Assembly (NCBI GenBank): GCA_050313995.1
Contig: JBNPMM010000002.1
DNA: 64,000 nucleotides
Strand: one strand, 5' to 3'
Source of the DNA: JAUMWX01 sp023394215
GTDB lineage: Bacteria; Bacillota; Clostridia; Tissierellales; Peptoniphilaceae
The position numbers and the translations under genes are program-made. How positions within the stretch are numbered: position 1 is the first letter of the stretch; the number at the start of each line of letters is the position of its first letter. Of this stretch, positions 53,410-62,506 are shown piece by piece. The notes under the pieces were generated by a model. It was not told where the DNA came from. It worked only from the letters and a program-made list of their open reading frames with translations, and did no database searches.

Positions 53410-54202
53410 TATTCGCTACTACTATTCTATCAATTTTATTATAATCCTGAAATACTTTAACATTACAAAATCCGTTAGCTGCCAACAGGTCAGCTACTAT
53501 CTGTCCCTGATCATAGCCTATTTCAAGATAAACTCTACCCCCGGCATTTAAATATAGGGGAGCTGAACTTGCGAATTTTTCATAAAATTCGTAACCTTTA
53601 TAGCCTCCCAAAAGGGCCTTTTTAGGTTCATAAAACAAGGCTTTATCCAAATTATCATAGTCTTTCTGACTTATATAAGGAGGATTTGAAACGATTATAT
53701 CGAACTTTTCTCCTATATTTTCAAACATATCGGACTTTATAAATTTAACTCTTGCCTTCAATCTGTCGGCATTACTTTTTGCAACATATAGGGCTTCTTC
53801 AGAAATATCGGAAGCAAAGATCTCAAAGTTTCCTCCGCTCTCCAAGCCCAAGCTCACACCTATAGCGCCGCTTCCTGTTCCCATATCCAAAATCTTCTTT
53901 TTCCCGGTCGCATCTTTCAAAATTTTCTCAACCAAAAGCTCGGTTTCCGGTCTCGGTATAAGGACATGGGGGTTTACCTCAAAGTCATATCCGTAAAAAT
54001 TCCATCTTCCTATAGCATATTGTAAGGGATAATCATCTTTTTCAAGCTTAGCTTGTATTTCTAAAAATTTTTCCACATCTTCCTTACTGAGGGTTTCATC
54101 AGCCAAGGTAAAAAGCTGAGCAAAATTTACATTTTTTATATATGATAAAACTATCCTTCCTTCTTTATATCCGGAATCTTCCAAAAGCTCTCTTATCTTC
54201 AT
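53402..54202 (-). CDS. prmC: Release factor glutamine methyltransferase PrmC
   Basis: 266 residues. An N-terminal helical domain recognises the release factor; the SAM-binding domain follows with [18 protein letters not shown] and the diagnostic NPPYIS. The [32 protein letters not shown] segment is the canonical PrmC signature. It methylates the Gln of the GGQ motif in release factors. Co-encoded with prfA and DUF1385. Confidence 0.96.
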   Translation of the reverse strand: MKIRELLEDSGYKEGRIVLSYIKNVNFAQLFTLADETLSKEDVEKFLEIQAKLEKDDYPLQYAIGRWNFYGYDFEVNPHVLIPRPETELLVEKILKDATGKKKILDMGTGSGAIGVSLGLESGGNFEIFASDISEEALYVAKSNADRLKARVKFIKSDMFENIGEKFDIIVSNPPYISQKDYDNLDKALFYEPKKALLGGYKGYEFYEKFASSAPLYLNAGGRVYLEIGYDQGQIVADLLAANGFCNVKVFQDYNKIDRIVVANIE

Positions 54203-54205
54203 ATC

Positions 54206-55135
54206 CTACCAAATATCATCCTCTTCATTTTCGGGAATAACCATTTTCAAAGCCTCTATTGCAACTTCTATCATATCATCGGTAGGCTCCTTAACGGTAC
54301 CTATTTTTTGTATAAACATACCCGGTACTGCTAAAGCCTTAGCTAAAGCCGAATCCGACCTGCCTGTCCACCTGTTAAGTTCATAGGTAATCCCTACAAG
54401 ACATGGCAATATCAATATCCTTGTAACAAATCTTAAAAGCGGATCCGGCCAACCGAAAAGTGCTAAAACTAATGATGATATGATAACCATATTAAACATA
54501 AAGCTCGTCCCGCACCTTGGATGAAGCCTTGAATTTTTTCTTACATTTTCAACCGTCAATTCTTCGCCGAACTCATAAGTCGCTATAGTCTTATGCTCAG
54601 CTCCGTGGTACATAAAAACCCTTTTTATATCATTTATCTGACCTATCACAACTATATATGCCAGAAAAAAGGTAACTCTGACCAAACCTTCTATAAGGTT
54701 TAAAATAAAATTTGAATCTATATAGTTTCTAAAAAGATTGGCAAGCATTGTAGGCAGAAAGAAAAAAGCAAATACAAAGGCTCCCAACATAAGGGCTCCA
54801 CTTACTGTAATAAAGGCCTTCTCCAAAAGCTCCCCAAACTTAGTCTTTTTCTTTTCTTCTTCCTCTTCTTCAAAAAAACTCGTAGAGTAATCTATAGCCT
54901 TGGTTCCCATTTTTAAAGAATCCGCTAAGGCTCCTATACCCCTAAAAAACGGCAAATTAAAAATCTTATATTTACTTGATAAGGATGATAACTCCATATA
55001 CTTGCTCTCAAGTGTCCCATCCTTCTTTCTTACCACAACCGATGTCGCATGAGGGCCCTTCATAAGTATCCCCTCAAAGAGGGCTTGCCCGCCTATGCTG
55101 GTCCTTTTCTTTAATTTCTTTTCTTTTTTATCCAA
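54206..55135 (-). CDS. DUF1385 membrane protein (YqhQ-like)
   Basis: 309 residues. The opening SIGGQALFEGILMKGPHATSVVVRKKDGT and the central FMYHGAEHKTIATYEFGEELTVENVRKNSRLHPRCGTSFMF are the DUF1385 hallmarks; three or four membrane helices occupy about 110-250. Function is not established, though the family is regularly found next to prmC and rpmE as here. It lies 3 nt upstream of prmC. Confidence 0.9.
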   Translation of the reverse strand: MDKKEKKLKKRTSIGGQALFEGILMKGPHATSVVVRKKDGTLESKYMELSSLSSKYKIFNLPFFRGIGALADSLKMGTKAIDYSTSFFEEEEEEKKKTKFGELLEKAFITVSGALMLGAFVFAFFFLPTMLANLFRNYIDSNFILNLIEGLVRVTFFLAYIVVIGQINDIKRVFMYHGAEHKTIATYEFGEELTVENVRKNSRLHPRCGTSFMFNMVIISSLVLALFGWPDPLLRFVTRILILPCLVGITYELNRWTGRSDSALAKALAVPGMFIQKIGTVKEPTDDMIEVAIEALKMVIPENEEDDIW

Positions 55136-55243
55136 TTAACAAACCTTCCGCATTTTAAATTTCCTTATCTTTATATTATACAACATAAGTCTATATAATT
55201 CTAAATCTTTAAATAATTTTACACATTTAACTTCCAATAAAAT

Positions 55244-55262
55244 AGGAGCCTCTCGGGCTCCT
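55244..55262 (-). terminator. Terminator after rpmE
   Basis: Minus strand AGGAGCC/GGCTCCT stem with 5-nt loop, then ATTTTATT, 7 nt after the rpmE stop. Leaky read-through would be needed to reach DUF1385 unless there is a promoter at 55.14-55.24 kb. Confidence 0.7.
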
Positions 55263-55268
55263 TTGAAA

Positions 55269-55472
55269 CTAATCCATTTTATATTTTTGTTTAAATCTTT
55301 CTACTCTACCACCACGTTCTACAAACTTTTGCTTACCAGTGTAGAATGGATGACATGCTGAACAAATTTCAACTCTTAAATTTTCCTTAGTTGAACCGGT
55401 CTTGAATGTATTACCACAAGCACATGTTACTGTAGCTTCTTCGAAATATTCTGGATGTATTTCCTTTTTCAT
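55269..55472 (-). CDS. rpmE: Ribosomal protein L31 (zinc-binding type)
   Basis: 67 residues. Four cysteines (Cys17, Cys19, Cys37, Cys40) in TCACGNTF and [12 protein letters not shown] identify the C+ (zinc-binding) form. It is full length, ending [17 protein letters not shown]. The start has AGAGGTGAT upstream. Transcribed from the promoter at 55516-55544. Confidence 0.97.
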   Translation of the reverse strand: MKKEIHPEYFEEATVTCACGNTFKTGSTKENLRVEICSACHPFYTGKQKFVERGGRVERFKQKYKMD

Positions 55473-55505
55473 CTCTTATCACCTCTTTTACTGCAAAATA
55501 TCACA

Positions 55506-55544
55506 TAGCTTTTGTATTGTATCATATAAAAGCTACATTTTCAA
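55506..55544 (-). promoter_or_regulatory. rpmE promoter within an inverted repeat
   Basis: -35 TTGAAA (55544-55539), 17-nt spacer, -10 TACAAT (55521-55516). An inverted repeat TAGCTTTT-N14-AAAAGCTA (55535-55506) brackets the -10 box and could bind a regulator or fold at the start of the leader. Confidence 0.65.
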
Positions 55545-55688
55545 GTTTTATTCCCCCATAAAAAGGCTTTTTCCACCTCACTTATATTATATCACTCCTG
55601 TCAAGTATAATATATGTTAAAAAGTTAGGTAGATTTACCCTCAAAAGTGTATAATATAAATTAGAAGAATTTTACAAAGAGGTGATTT

Positions 55689-56915
55689 ATGGAAAATTTT
55701 AAAGATAAAGCGGAAAAATATGCCGAACTTATTATAAAAATCGGTATACAAATAAAAGATGGCGACAGTCTTGTAATTAAGTGTCCCATAGAAAATGCCG
55801 ACTTTGCAAGACTCGTTGTTGAAAAAGCCTACAAAAGCGGAGCCCATGAGGTAATTGTAAATTGGTATGACGATACCTTAAACCTTTTAAACTACACCTA
55901 CTCTCCTGTTGAGGTTATGGAAAATATACCTCAGTACCTATATGATAAAAATGAATACTACTATAAAAAGGGAGCCAAGTTTTTGTCAATATACTCTGAA
56001 AATCCCGAACTTTTAAAGGATATAGATCCTGAAAAAATTCAAAGGGTTTCAATGGCCTCAAGCCTTAAAATGAAGCCTCTTATGAAATATACAATGAACG
56101 ACATATGCTCATGGTGTGTAGTTTCAGTCCCTACTTTTGAATGGGCGAAAAAAGTTTTCCCTAATGAAGAAAACCCTATTGATGCTATGTGGAATGCTAT
56201 TTTTACAGCAACAAGGATAAATTCGAAAGACCCTATAAAGGCCTGGGAAGACCATTTAACCCTTCTTTCAACTAAGGCTAAATGGTTGAATGACAATGCT
56301 TTTAAATACCTTGTCTACAAGGCTTCAAACGGTACCGATCTAAAAATTGAACTTCCTAAGGGCCACATTTGGACCGCTGCATCAAGCAAAAACGCAGTCG
56401 GTGATATATTTGTACCGAATATGCCTACGGAAGAAATATTCACACTTCCTAAGAGAGACGGTGTAAACGGAAGAGTCTATTCGTCCAAACCCCTTGCCTA
56501 TAACGGAAATCTTATAGATAAGTTTTGGTTTAAATTTAAGGACGGCAAGATAGTCGATTTCGGTGCTGAAGAAGGCTATGAAGCCCTTGCCTCCATATTT
56601 AAACAAGATGAGAGAGCAAGGATGCTTGGAGAAGTTGCCCTTGTCCCTTATGACAGTCCTATCTCAAACCTGAACATATTGTTTTTCAACACTCTTTTCG
56701 ATGAAAATGCCTCTTGCCATCTTGCTGTAGGCAAGGCTTACCCTACAACTATAGAAAACGGGGAAAATATGACGGAAGAAGAACTTCTTTGCGCCGGAGT
56801 AAATGATTCATTTATACACGAAGACTTTATGATTGGCACTTTCGACCTTTCCATTACAGGTATCAGGGAAGACGGATGCCAGGTAGAAATATTCAAAAAC
56901 GGAAATTGGGCTTAA
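55689..56915 (+). CDS. M29 family aminopeptidase
   Basis: 408 residues, full length. The M29 signature lies in the second half: LGEVALVPYDSPISNLNILFFNTLFDENASCHLAVGKAY (metal-binding Glu/His/Asp), preceded by HIWTAASSKNAVGDIFVPNMPTEEIFTLPKRDGVNG and followed by NDSFIHEDFMIG. These cobalt/zinc exopeptidases release N-terminal residues of short peptides in the cytoplasm. Start has GAGGTGAT upstream. First gene of a run that continues with glpX, ddl and murF. Confidence 0.94.
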   Translation: MENFKDKAEKYAELIIKIGIQIKDGDSLVIKCPIENADFARLVVEKAYKSGAHEVIVNWYDDTLNLLNYTYSPVEVMENIPQYLYDKNEYYYKKGAKFLSIYSENPELLKDIDPEKIQRVSMASSLKMKPLMKYTMNDICSWCVVSVPTFEWAKKVFPNEENPIDAMWNAIFTATRINSKDPIKAWEDHLTLLSTKAKWLNDNAFKYLVYKASNGTDLKIELPKGHIWTAASSKNAVGDIFVPNMPTEEIFTLPKRDGVNGRVYSSKPLAYNGNLIDKFWFKFKDGKIVDFGAEEGYEALASIFKQDERARMLGEVALVPYDSPISNLNILFFNTLFDENASCHLAVGKAYPTTIENGENMTEEELLCAGVNDSFIHEDFMIGTFDLSITGIREDGCQVEIFKNGNWA

Positions 56916-56939
56916 TAAAATTTTTCAAGGGAGGAATAA

Positions 56940-57899
56940 ATGGATAGAGACTTAGGAATTAACCTTGCCAGAGTTACTGAAGCCGCAGCCCTGGGTTGTG
57001 CCAAATATTTGGGAAGGGGAGATAAAAACGAAGCCGACGGAATAGCCGTTTCCGAAATGAGAAATATGTTCTCATATCTTGGAATCAACGGAAAAGTAGT
57101 AATCGGTGAAGGCGAAATTGATGAAGCTCCTATGCTTTACATAGGAGAGCAAATCGGAGATATAAACGGAACGGATCAGGTTGATATCGCTGTAGACCCC
57201 ATAGACGGTACAACCTCTTTGGCTGACGGTATGGCCAACTCCATATCTGTACTTGCCGTTGCGCCAAAGGGTAATATGCTGAACGCTCCGGATGTATATA
57301 TGTCTAAGATTGCGGCAGGTCCTAAAGCCAAAGGAAAGATTGATATAAGAAAGAGCGTTAAGGAAAATATAGATGCCGTTGCCAAGGCTCTAAACAAACG
57401 TGTTGATGAGATTACCGTATCTGTTTTAAAAAGAGAAAGGCACGAAAAGCTGGTAAGTGAAATACGTGCAGCCGGGGCAAGACTAAGCATGGTTACCGAC
57501 GGAGATATACTTACAGCCATAGCAACTGGTATGCCCGGTGGAAAAATCGACCTTATAATGGGTATTGGCGGGGCTCCTGAAGGCGTCATCGCTGCAGCTG
57601 CAATTAAATGCCTGGGCGGAGACTTCCAGGGTATATTCGCACCGTCAGATTATCAACAGCTTAAAAGATGTATGGAAATGGGTGTTGATCTTGATAAAGT
57701 CTATACCATAGATGACTTCGTATCCGGCAACAATGTTATATTTGCCGCTACGGGCATTACAGACAGCGCCTTCCTTAAAGGTGTGGAATATGTTGAGGAA
57801 AATGTGGCAAAGACCCAATCACTACTTCTTAGACTTCCAAGCGGGACTATAAGATATATTGATTCCATCCATAAACTTGATCAAAAATTAAGCAAGTAG
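56940..57899 (+). CDS. glpX: Class II fructose-1,6-bisphosphatase
   Basis: 319 residues. Metal-binding GEGEIDEAPMLYIGE, VDPIDGTTSLADGMANS and substrate loop GIGGAPEGVIAAAAIK identify GlpX. It hydrolyses fructose-1,6-bisphosphate in gluconeogenesis. The gene starts 24 nt after the aminopeptidase with GGGAGG. Confidence 0.95.
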   Translation: MDRDLGINLARVTEAAALGCAKYLGRGDKNEADGIAVSEMRNMFSYLGINGKVVIGEGEIDEAPMLYIGEQIGDINGTDQVDIAVDPIDGTTSLADGMANSISVLAVAPKGNMLNAPDVYMSKIAAGPKAKGKIDIRKSVKENIDAVAKALNKRVDEITVSVLKRERHEKLVSEIRAAGARLSMVTDGDILTAIATGMPGGKIDLIMGIGGAPEGVIAAAAIKCLGGDFQGIFAPSDYQQLKRCMEMGVDLDKVYTIDDFVSGNNVIFAATGITDSAFLKGVEYVEENVAKTQSLLLRLPSGTIRYIDSIHKLDQKLSK

Positions 57900-57966
57900 A
57901 TTTTTACAAAATGCTTACTTTATAGTATTATAGAGTATTATATGCATTAACTCAGGGAGGAGTAAC

Positions 57967-59013
57967 ATGATTGACATTCTTGTCATTTATGGCGGACAGA
58001 GCGGGGAGCATGAAATCTCTCTAAAATCTGCCCAAACTGTCATAAATCAATTAGACAAAAATAAATATAGGGTAAGCATGGCTTATATAGATAAAGATGG
58101 AAAATTTATAGAAAACGGCTTCTATAAAAATAGCATAGAGGATCCTCAGGACCTGAAAAAATCTACAGATTTAAACCTGTTAGAATCTTTTATTTCCTTT
58201 ACAAAGTTTGTAAAGGAACTTGAAAATCCCATAGTTTTTCCTTGTATACACGGTACTACGGGAGAAGACGGACAAATTCAGGGATTTTTAGACAGCTTAC
58301 ATCTTAGATACGTAGGAAACAGAAGGCTTTCTTCAGCTATTTGTATGGATAAGGCTACTACAAACACCATATTTAAAGCCTACAATATTCCTCAAGCTAA
58401 ATACTATATCCTGGAAAAGAAAAAATATATCAAAGAGGAAGATAAGAAAAAACTTGTTGCAAAGATTTTCGATGTTTGCGGTGAAAATGTTGTTGTAAAG
58501 CCTTCAGGAAACGGATCTTCTTTGGGTGTGAACAAGGCAAAGAGGGAAAATATACTTGAAGCCATCGAAGAAGCCTTTAAATACGACAGCAAGGTCCTTA
58601 TAGAAGAAGAAATAAAGGGCGTTGAACTTGAGGTATCCGTACTTGGAAACCTTAATCCAAAGGCCTCTCTTGCAGGATCCTATACTTCAAGCAAGGATCT
58701 TTTTGACTACGAAGCCAAGTACTTTGACAAGACAACTAAGGAAAATGTTCCCCATTCCCTTGATGAAACAAGGGAAAAAATGGTTAGAGAACTTGCCATA
58801 GACTCCTATATAGCAGCCGGTTGCAGCGGCCTTGCAAGAGTTGATATATTTATGGATAGAAACGGAAATTTCTTCGTAAATGAAATCAACACCATGCCCG
58901 GTATGACCATGACTTCACTTTATGCAAAGTTATGGACTGCTACAGACGGTACAAGCTATCCTCAGTTATTGGATAAACTTATAGAACTTGCAATAGAAAA
59001 TTTTGAGGGTTAA
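57967..59013 (+). CDS. ddl: D-alanine--D-alanine ligase
   Basis: 348 residues. ATP-grasp ligase: N-terminal ILVIYGGQSGEHEISLKSAQ, VFPCIHGTTGEDGQIQGFLD, VVVKPSGNGSSLGVNKAK (omega/ATP loop), VLIEEEIKGVELEVSVLG, and RVDIFMDRNGNFFVNEINTMPGMTMTS. A phenylalanine or tyrosine near the active site decides D-Ala versus D-Lac, which I cannot read with certainty. Its product is the substrate of MurF, encoded next, where murF starts 5 nt after the ddl stop. Confidence 0.95.
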   Translation: MIDILVIYGGQSGEHEISLKSAQTVINQLDKNKYRVSMAYIDKDGKFIENGFYKNSIEDPQDLKKSTDLNLLESFISFTKFVKELENPIVFPCIHGTTGEDGQIQGFLDSLHLRYVGNRRLSSAICMDKATTNTIFKAYNIPQAKYYILEKKKYIKEEDKKKLVAKIFDVCGENVVVKPSGNGSSLGVNKAKRENILEAIEEAFKYDSKVLIEEEIKGVELEVSVLGNLNPKASLAGSYTSSKDLFDYEAKYFDKTTKENVPHSLDETREKMVRELAIDSYIAAGCSGLARVDIFMDRNGNFFVNEINTMPGMTMTSLYAKLWTATDGTSYPQLLDKLIELAIENFEG

Positions 59014-59017
59014 TGCT

Positions 59018-60397
59018 ATGTTGGATTTGACTTTGAAGGAAATAGCCGCTTTATCTAACGGCAAATTAAATGATCAAAAATTCGCAGATATAAAAATCGG
59101 AGTTATATCTATAGATACAAGAACCCTTGCAAACGGTGAAATGTATATGCCCATAATAGGTGAAAAACTGGACGGCCATATTTTTATAAATCAAGCTTTT
59201 GAGAAGGGCGCCATAGCCAGCTTTTCCCAATACGGAAAGTATGATGAAAAGACCGATAAGCCCCTTATCTTTGTTGAGAATACCAACGAGGCCTTTTCAC
59301 TTTTAGCAGCTAACTACAGGCAGACTCTTGACGCTAAAATAATAGCCATAACAGGATCAAACGGAAAAACAACCACTAAGGATGTCATAGCCTCAGTCCT
59401 ATCTTCTTCTATGTCTGTAAGAAAGACCATAGGAAATCTTAACAATGAAATAGGTGTACCCAGGTCCCTACTTAGACTTGACAAAGAAACCGATATAGGC
59501 GTCATAGAAATGGGAACCGACGGTTTCGGGCAGATTACCAAACTTTCTCAAATAGCAAAGCCGGATATAGCCATAATAACCAATATAGGAGATTCCCACC
59601 TACACCAACTTCTTACCAAGGAAAATGTAGCCGGAGAAAAAATTCATATATTGGACGGACTTAGGGATGACGGCATATTCATTTATAATCACGACGATCC
59701 CTACCTAAGACAGGTGGTCGAATCCATAGATATCAAGCAAAGGGTTATAAGCTTCGGACAAAACGGAGATGTTGATTATAAAATAGAACCCATCTCATCT
59801 ACCAATGAGGGAAACAGCTGGAAACTAAACGGGAAAAGTTATCTTACATCCCTTATAGGCTCTCACCAAATATACAATGCGACCGTAGCTATTATCATAG
59901 CTGAGCTTTTCGGCATAGATAAGCTGAAAGTTGAAAAGGCGCTTGAAAAAAAGGATATAACTGCGATGAGATCCGAGCTTTTAAACTGCAACGGGTTTGA
60001 TATACTGAACGACAGCTATAAATCAAATCCCCAATCCCTAAGATCAGCCCTTGATACCCTGTCAATACTTACAGGCTATACAAGAAAGATAGCAATCTTG
60101 GGAGATATGCTGGAACTTGGTCAAAACGAAGAAGAACTTCACAGGCAAATCGGAAGAGAAATAGACCCGAACAAGGTTGACTTTCTCCTACTATACGGTC
60201 CTTTAAGCAAATATATAGCTGAGGAAGCCGTAAAGCGCTTCCCTGATAAAAGGGTATTCTATACACAGTCAAAAGACGCCCTTATAGATAAGGCTAAATA
60301 CTTAATAAATAAAAATTGTTTAGTCTTGGTAAAGGCTTCAAGATCTCTAAGGCTTGAAGAAATAGTCGAAGCTTTGGAATTGGTAAATATAAATTAA
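59018..60397 (+). CDS. murF: UDP-MurNAc-tripeptide:D-Ala-D-Ala ligase MurF
   Basis: 459 residues, all three Mur ligase domains present. P-loop IAITGSNGKTTTKDVIASVL, NLNNEIGVPRSLLRL, VIEMGTDGFGQITKLSQIAKPD, INTNIGDSH-type segment ITNIGDSHLHQL, and C-terminal LNDSYKSNPQSLRSALDTL. It adds D-Ala-D-Ala to the precursor. Start chosen at the ATG at 59018 because GAGGG precedes it; a longer reading from 59003 overlaps ddl without a site. Confidence 0.95.
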   Translation: MLDLTLKEIAALSNGKLNDQKFADIKIGVISIDTRTLANGEMYMPIIGEKLDGHIFINQAFEKGAIASFSQYGKYDEKTDKPLIFVENTNEAFSLLAANYRQTLDAKIIAITGSNGKTTTKDVIASVLSSSMSVRKTIGNLNNEIGVPRSLLRLDKETDIGVIEMGTDGFGQITKLSQIAKPDIAIITNIGDSHLHQLLTKENVAGEKIHILDGLRDDGIFIYNHDDPYLRQVVESIDIKQRVISFGQNGDVDYKIEPISSTNEGNSWKLNGKSYLTSLIGSHQIYNATVAIIIAELFGIDKLKVEKALEKKDITAMRSELLNCNGFDILNDSYKSNPQSLRSALDTLSILTGYTRKIAILGDMLELGQNEEELHRQIGREIDPNKVDFLLLYGPLSKYIAEEAVKRFPDKRVFYTQSKDALIDKAKYLINKNCLVLVKASRSLRLEEIVEALELVNIN

Positions 60398-60439
60398 AAA
60401 CTTTTGTTGAAGTAAAATATAAAAATGTTTTTAAACTAT

Positions 60440-60475
60440 AAAAAGGCTGCAACTTTTAATTTTTGCAGCCTTTTT
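60440..60475. terminator. Bidirectional terminator
   Basis: AAAAAGGCTGCAA pairs with TTGCAGCCTTTTT, between murF and the convergent 60541 gene. Confidence 0.85.
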
Positions 60476-60540
60476 AATTTAACCTCTAAGTTCTACCCAA
60501 AATATCAAAAACATTTTTCTAAATATCCATGTGAAACTAT

Positions 60541-61215
60541 CTACCTGCTATAAGTTGAAAAGTGAAGTCTTCCGTCAAATTGAAAATTCTTTATATATAA
60601 ATCTACATGTATAATCCCATAATATAAATTTATAAGCCTACCTATAACTATATCCCAAAAGCTACCACTTTTTAAGACCCTGTCCTGCATCAAATCTCCA
60701 TTCACACCGTAATAAATGCTGTCTCCTCCTTCAAGCTTGTAGAATATACTTCCTTGGAGCCTATATTCTCCATCACTTTCTATTTCTAAATAAGGTCTTT
60801 CTACCGATACAATAGTAGCTTGCTTCATATTATTTAAAAATTCTCCTTCTCTCTTAACTCCTATGTAAAAGCAAGGTGTAAGCACATATTCTCCATAGTC
60901 TGATTTTACAGTATAGCTTTCTCCCCTAATTTTCCTGTAATTTACAGAATTGCCGGCTACTAAATCATTTTTATCATACGCAGAAAGCTTGAGATCAAAA
61001 ACTTCCTTTGAAATCAAGTCCAAAGCCAACATATCTTCTAAAATTTCCTTATAACTGTAATCTTTATACTCCTTTATTTTGCCTGATTCCTTAACCTTAT
61101 CGGAAGATATAACCTTTGCTTCCCAATCATTTCCACCTTTAGCCAAAGTTTGCCCCCTAAAAGTCGTCAAACATAAAGATACAAGTAATAAAATAAGTAC
61201 TAAGTTTTTTTTCAT
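60541..61215 (-). CDS. Secreted protein of unknown function
   Basis: 224 residues starting at the ATG at 61215 (GGAGG 5 nt upstream). Signal peptide about 1-29 (LILLLVSLCLTTF, cleavage near TLAKGG). The mature part is beta-rich: SYTVKSDYGEYVLTPCFYIGVKR, QATIVSVERPYLEIESDGEYRLQGS, RLINLYYGIIHVDLYIKNF. One cysteine, no lipobox, no wall anchor. No family recognised. Same strand as the three genes upstream, 84 nt from the truncated permease. Confidence 0.6.
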   Translation of the reverse strand: MKKNLVLILLLVSLCLTTFRGQTLAKGGNDWEAKVISSDKVKESGKIKEYKDYSYKEILEDMLALDLISKEVFDLKLSAYDKNDLVAGNSVNYRKIRGESYTVKSDYGEYVLTPCFYIGVKREGEFLNNMKQATIVSVERPYLEIESDGEYRLQGSIFYKLEGGDSIYYGVNGDLMQDRVLKSGSFWDIVIGRLINLYYGIIHVDLYIKNFQFDGRLHFSTYSR

Positions 61216-61298
61216 AAGCACCTCCATGGTATATGTTCACATTTTAATTATCTCCCTTATCACAACAAAATGTCAATGATTTGAAATAAGCTTTTCAC

Positions 61299-62051
61299 TT
61301 AGTCTCTCTTTCTCCATAATTTTATATTTATTCTGTACAAAATTATGATGAAAGTTAAGTTCACAAATAAAACTATAATCAACCCCATAAAAGACAGCTT
61401 GGAAAGTATACCGTTTATAGTTAAAGCGTTGGCAAAGGGTAAATAATTCGCAATACTGAATCCCTCATTAACAAGCCCTACTAAATTAGGTAAAATAAAT
61501 AATACAAATCCCCCTATAAAAAGACTCCAATATTTTGATAAAATCTGATTTAAAAGCACCAGTATCTGACAAGCTAAAGATAAACTCAAAATAAAGTACA
61601 AACCAAGAATTATTTTCATGTTTAGAAAACTTATCTTAGGTCCAAAGTTCAAAAGATTTGAAACAGACTGCACCAACGCTTGATTTTGAAAAATCATTCT
61701 ATTTTTATCGGCAATATACATTATAAATATAGATACAACTACAAATAAAGTTATTGTCATTATAAAATATATAACCATTCTCCCTTTTAATATCCTCTTA
61801 TCTCCATTTTTAGTAGTTTTTATAAGATTGTTAAGTTTCTTATCCATCATAAAACTATAACTTACAGATAAAATAAGAATTATATATATATAAATTGAAT
61901 AGATATATCTATATGGCTTATTTGTGAACCAAAAATTCCCCGCCTCCTCATCTATCAAATAAGTATTATCATCATTTCCTGTAACCTTAAGACTATCGTA
62001 AACCTGTCTTTCAATTTTCTTAAAACTTTCAAAATGAGTCAACTTACCCAA
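61299..62051 (-). CDS. Truncated ABC-type permease (C-terminal half)
   Basis: 250 residues. An initial soluble stretch (1-60, HFESFKKIERQVYDSLKVTGN) looks like the end of an extracytoplasmic domain, followed by six helices (about 50-70, 95-115, 150-170, 175-200, 210-225, 225-245). It matches the layout of the C-terminal half of the permease at 29.3-31.3 kb but lacks a first membrane helix before the soluble part and has no ATPase gene nearby. Its start overlaps the end of the lipoprotein gene in another frame. Probably a remnant; it may still be expressed. Confidence 0.5.
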   Translation of the reverse strand: MGKLTHFESFKKIERQVYDSLKVTGNDDNTYLIDEEAGNFWFTNKPYRYIYSIYIYIILILSVSYSFMMDKKLNNLIKTTKNGDKRILKGRMVIYFIMTITLFVVVSIFIMYIADKNRMIFQNQALVQSVSNLLNFGPKISFLNMKIILGLYFILSLSLACQILVLLNQILSKYWSLFIGGFVLFILPNLVGLVNEGFSIANYLPFANALTINGILSKLSFMGLIIVLFVNLTFIIILYRINIKLWRKRD

Positions 62052-62452
62052 TATAGAGTACTATTCTTAAGCACCAAATCACTACTACCAGCTTGCGGAT
62101 TCAATTTGTATAAACCCTTTTCTGCCCCCACATAAAGATTTCCCCCATCATAGAAAACATTGGCCTGCTCTCCGAAATAGGCATCAGATTTCTCTCTTAT
62201 TTCACTATTTTCTAATAGTTGGCCCAAAGAATACTTTTCCTTGCTTATAAGGTAATATTTGCCTGTTTCTTTTTCTACAAAGCACAAAATTCCACCATAA
62301 AGGCAATAGTACCCATTTTCACTTTCAGCAACATTATGAATGGTTGAGTTATAATAAGACGAATTATCCAAAGTGCTTTCTTTAGGTTTACTTCTCGAAC
62401 AAGCCACTAATAAAAGTATCAAACTTAAAAATACACATATATTTTTTTTCAT
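62039..62452 (-). CDS. Short lipoprotein, truncated relative of the 32180 lipoprotein
   Basis: 137 residues. Lipobox LLLVAC (Cys18), then beta-rich sequence (GYYCLYGGILCFVEKETGKYYLISK, VFYDGGNLYVGAEKGLYKLNP) resembling the first propeller blades of the 356-residue lipoprotein at 32.2-33.2 kb. It ends abruptly (STLYWVS) at about 40% of the expected length, exactly where the permease fragment begins in a shifted frame. The simplest reading is a deletion that removed the rest of the lipoprotein, the ATPase and the front of the permease. The frame itself is intact. Confidence 0.55.
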   Translation of the reverse strand: MKKNICVFLSLILLLVACSRSKPKESTLDNSSYYNSTIHNVAESENGYYCLYGGILCFVEKETGKYYLISKEKYSLGQLLENSEIREKSDAYFGEQANVFYDGGNLYVGAEKGLYKLNPQAGSSDLVLKNSTLYWVS

Positions 62453-62506
62453 TTCGAACCTCCGAAATAAATATTAAAATGAGAGGTATATACATAACCT
62501 TCCTCT

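Noticed and set aside
54841..54890. CT-rich low-complexity tract
   Set aside because: Encodes the Glu/Lys-rich loop of the DUF1385 protein; not a separate element.
55560..55625. TTGACA with TATAAT on the minus strand downstream of the 55.6 kb gap
   Set aside because: Spacing between the boxes is only about 9 nt, too short for a sigma-A promoter.
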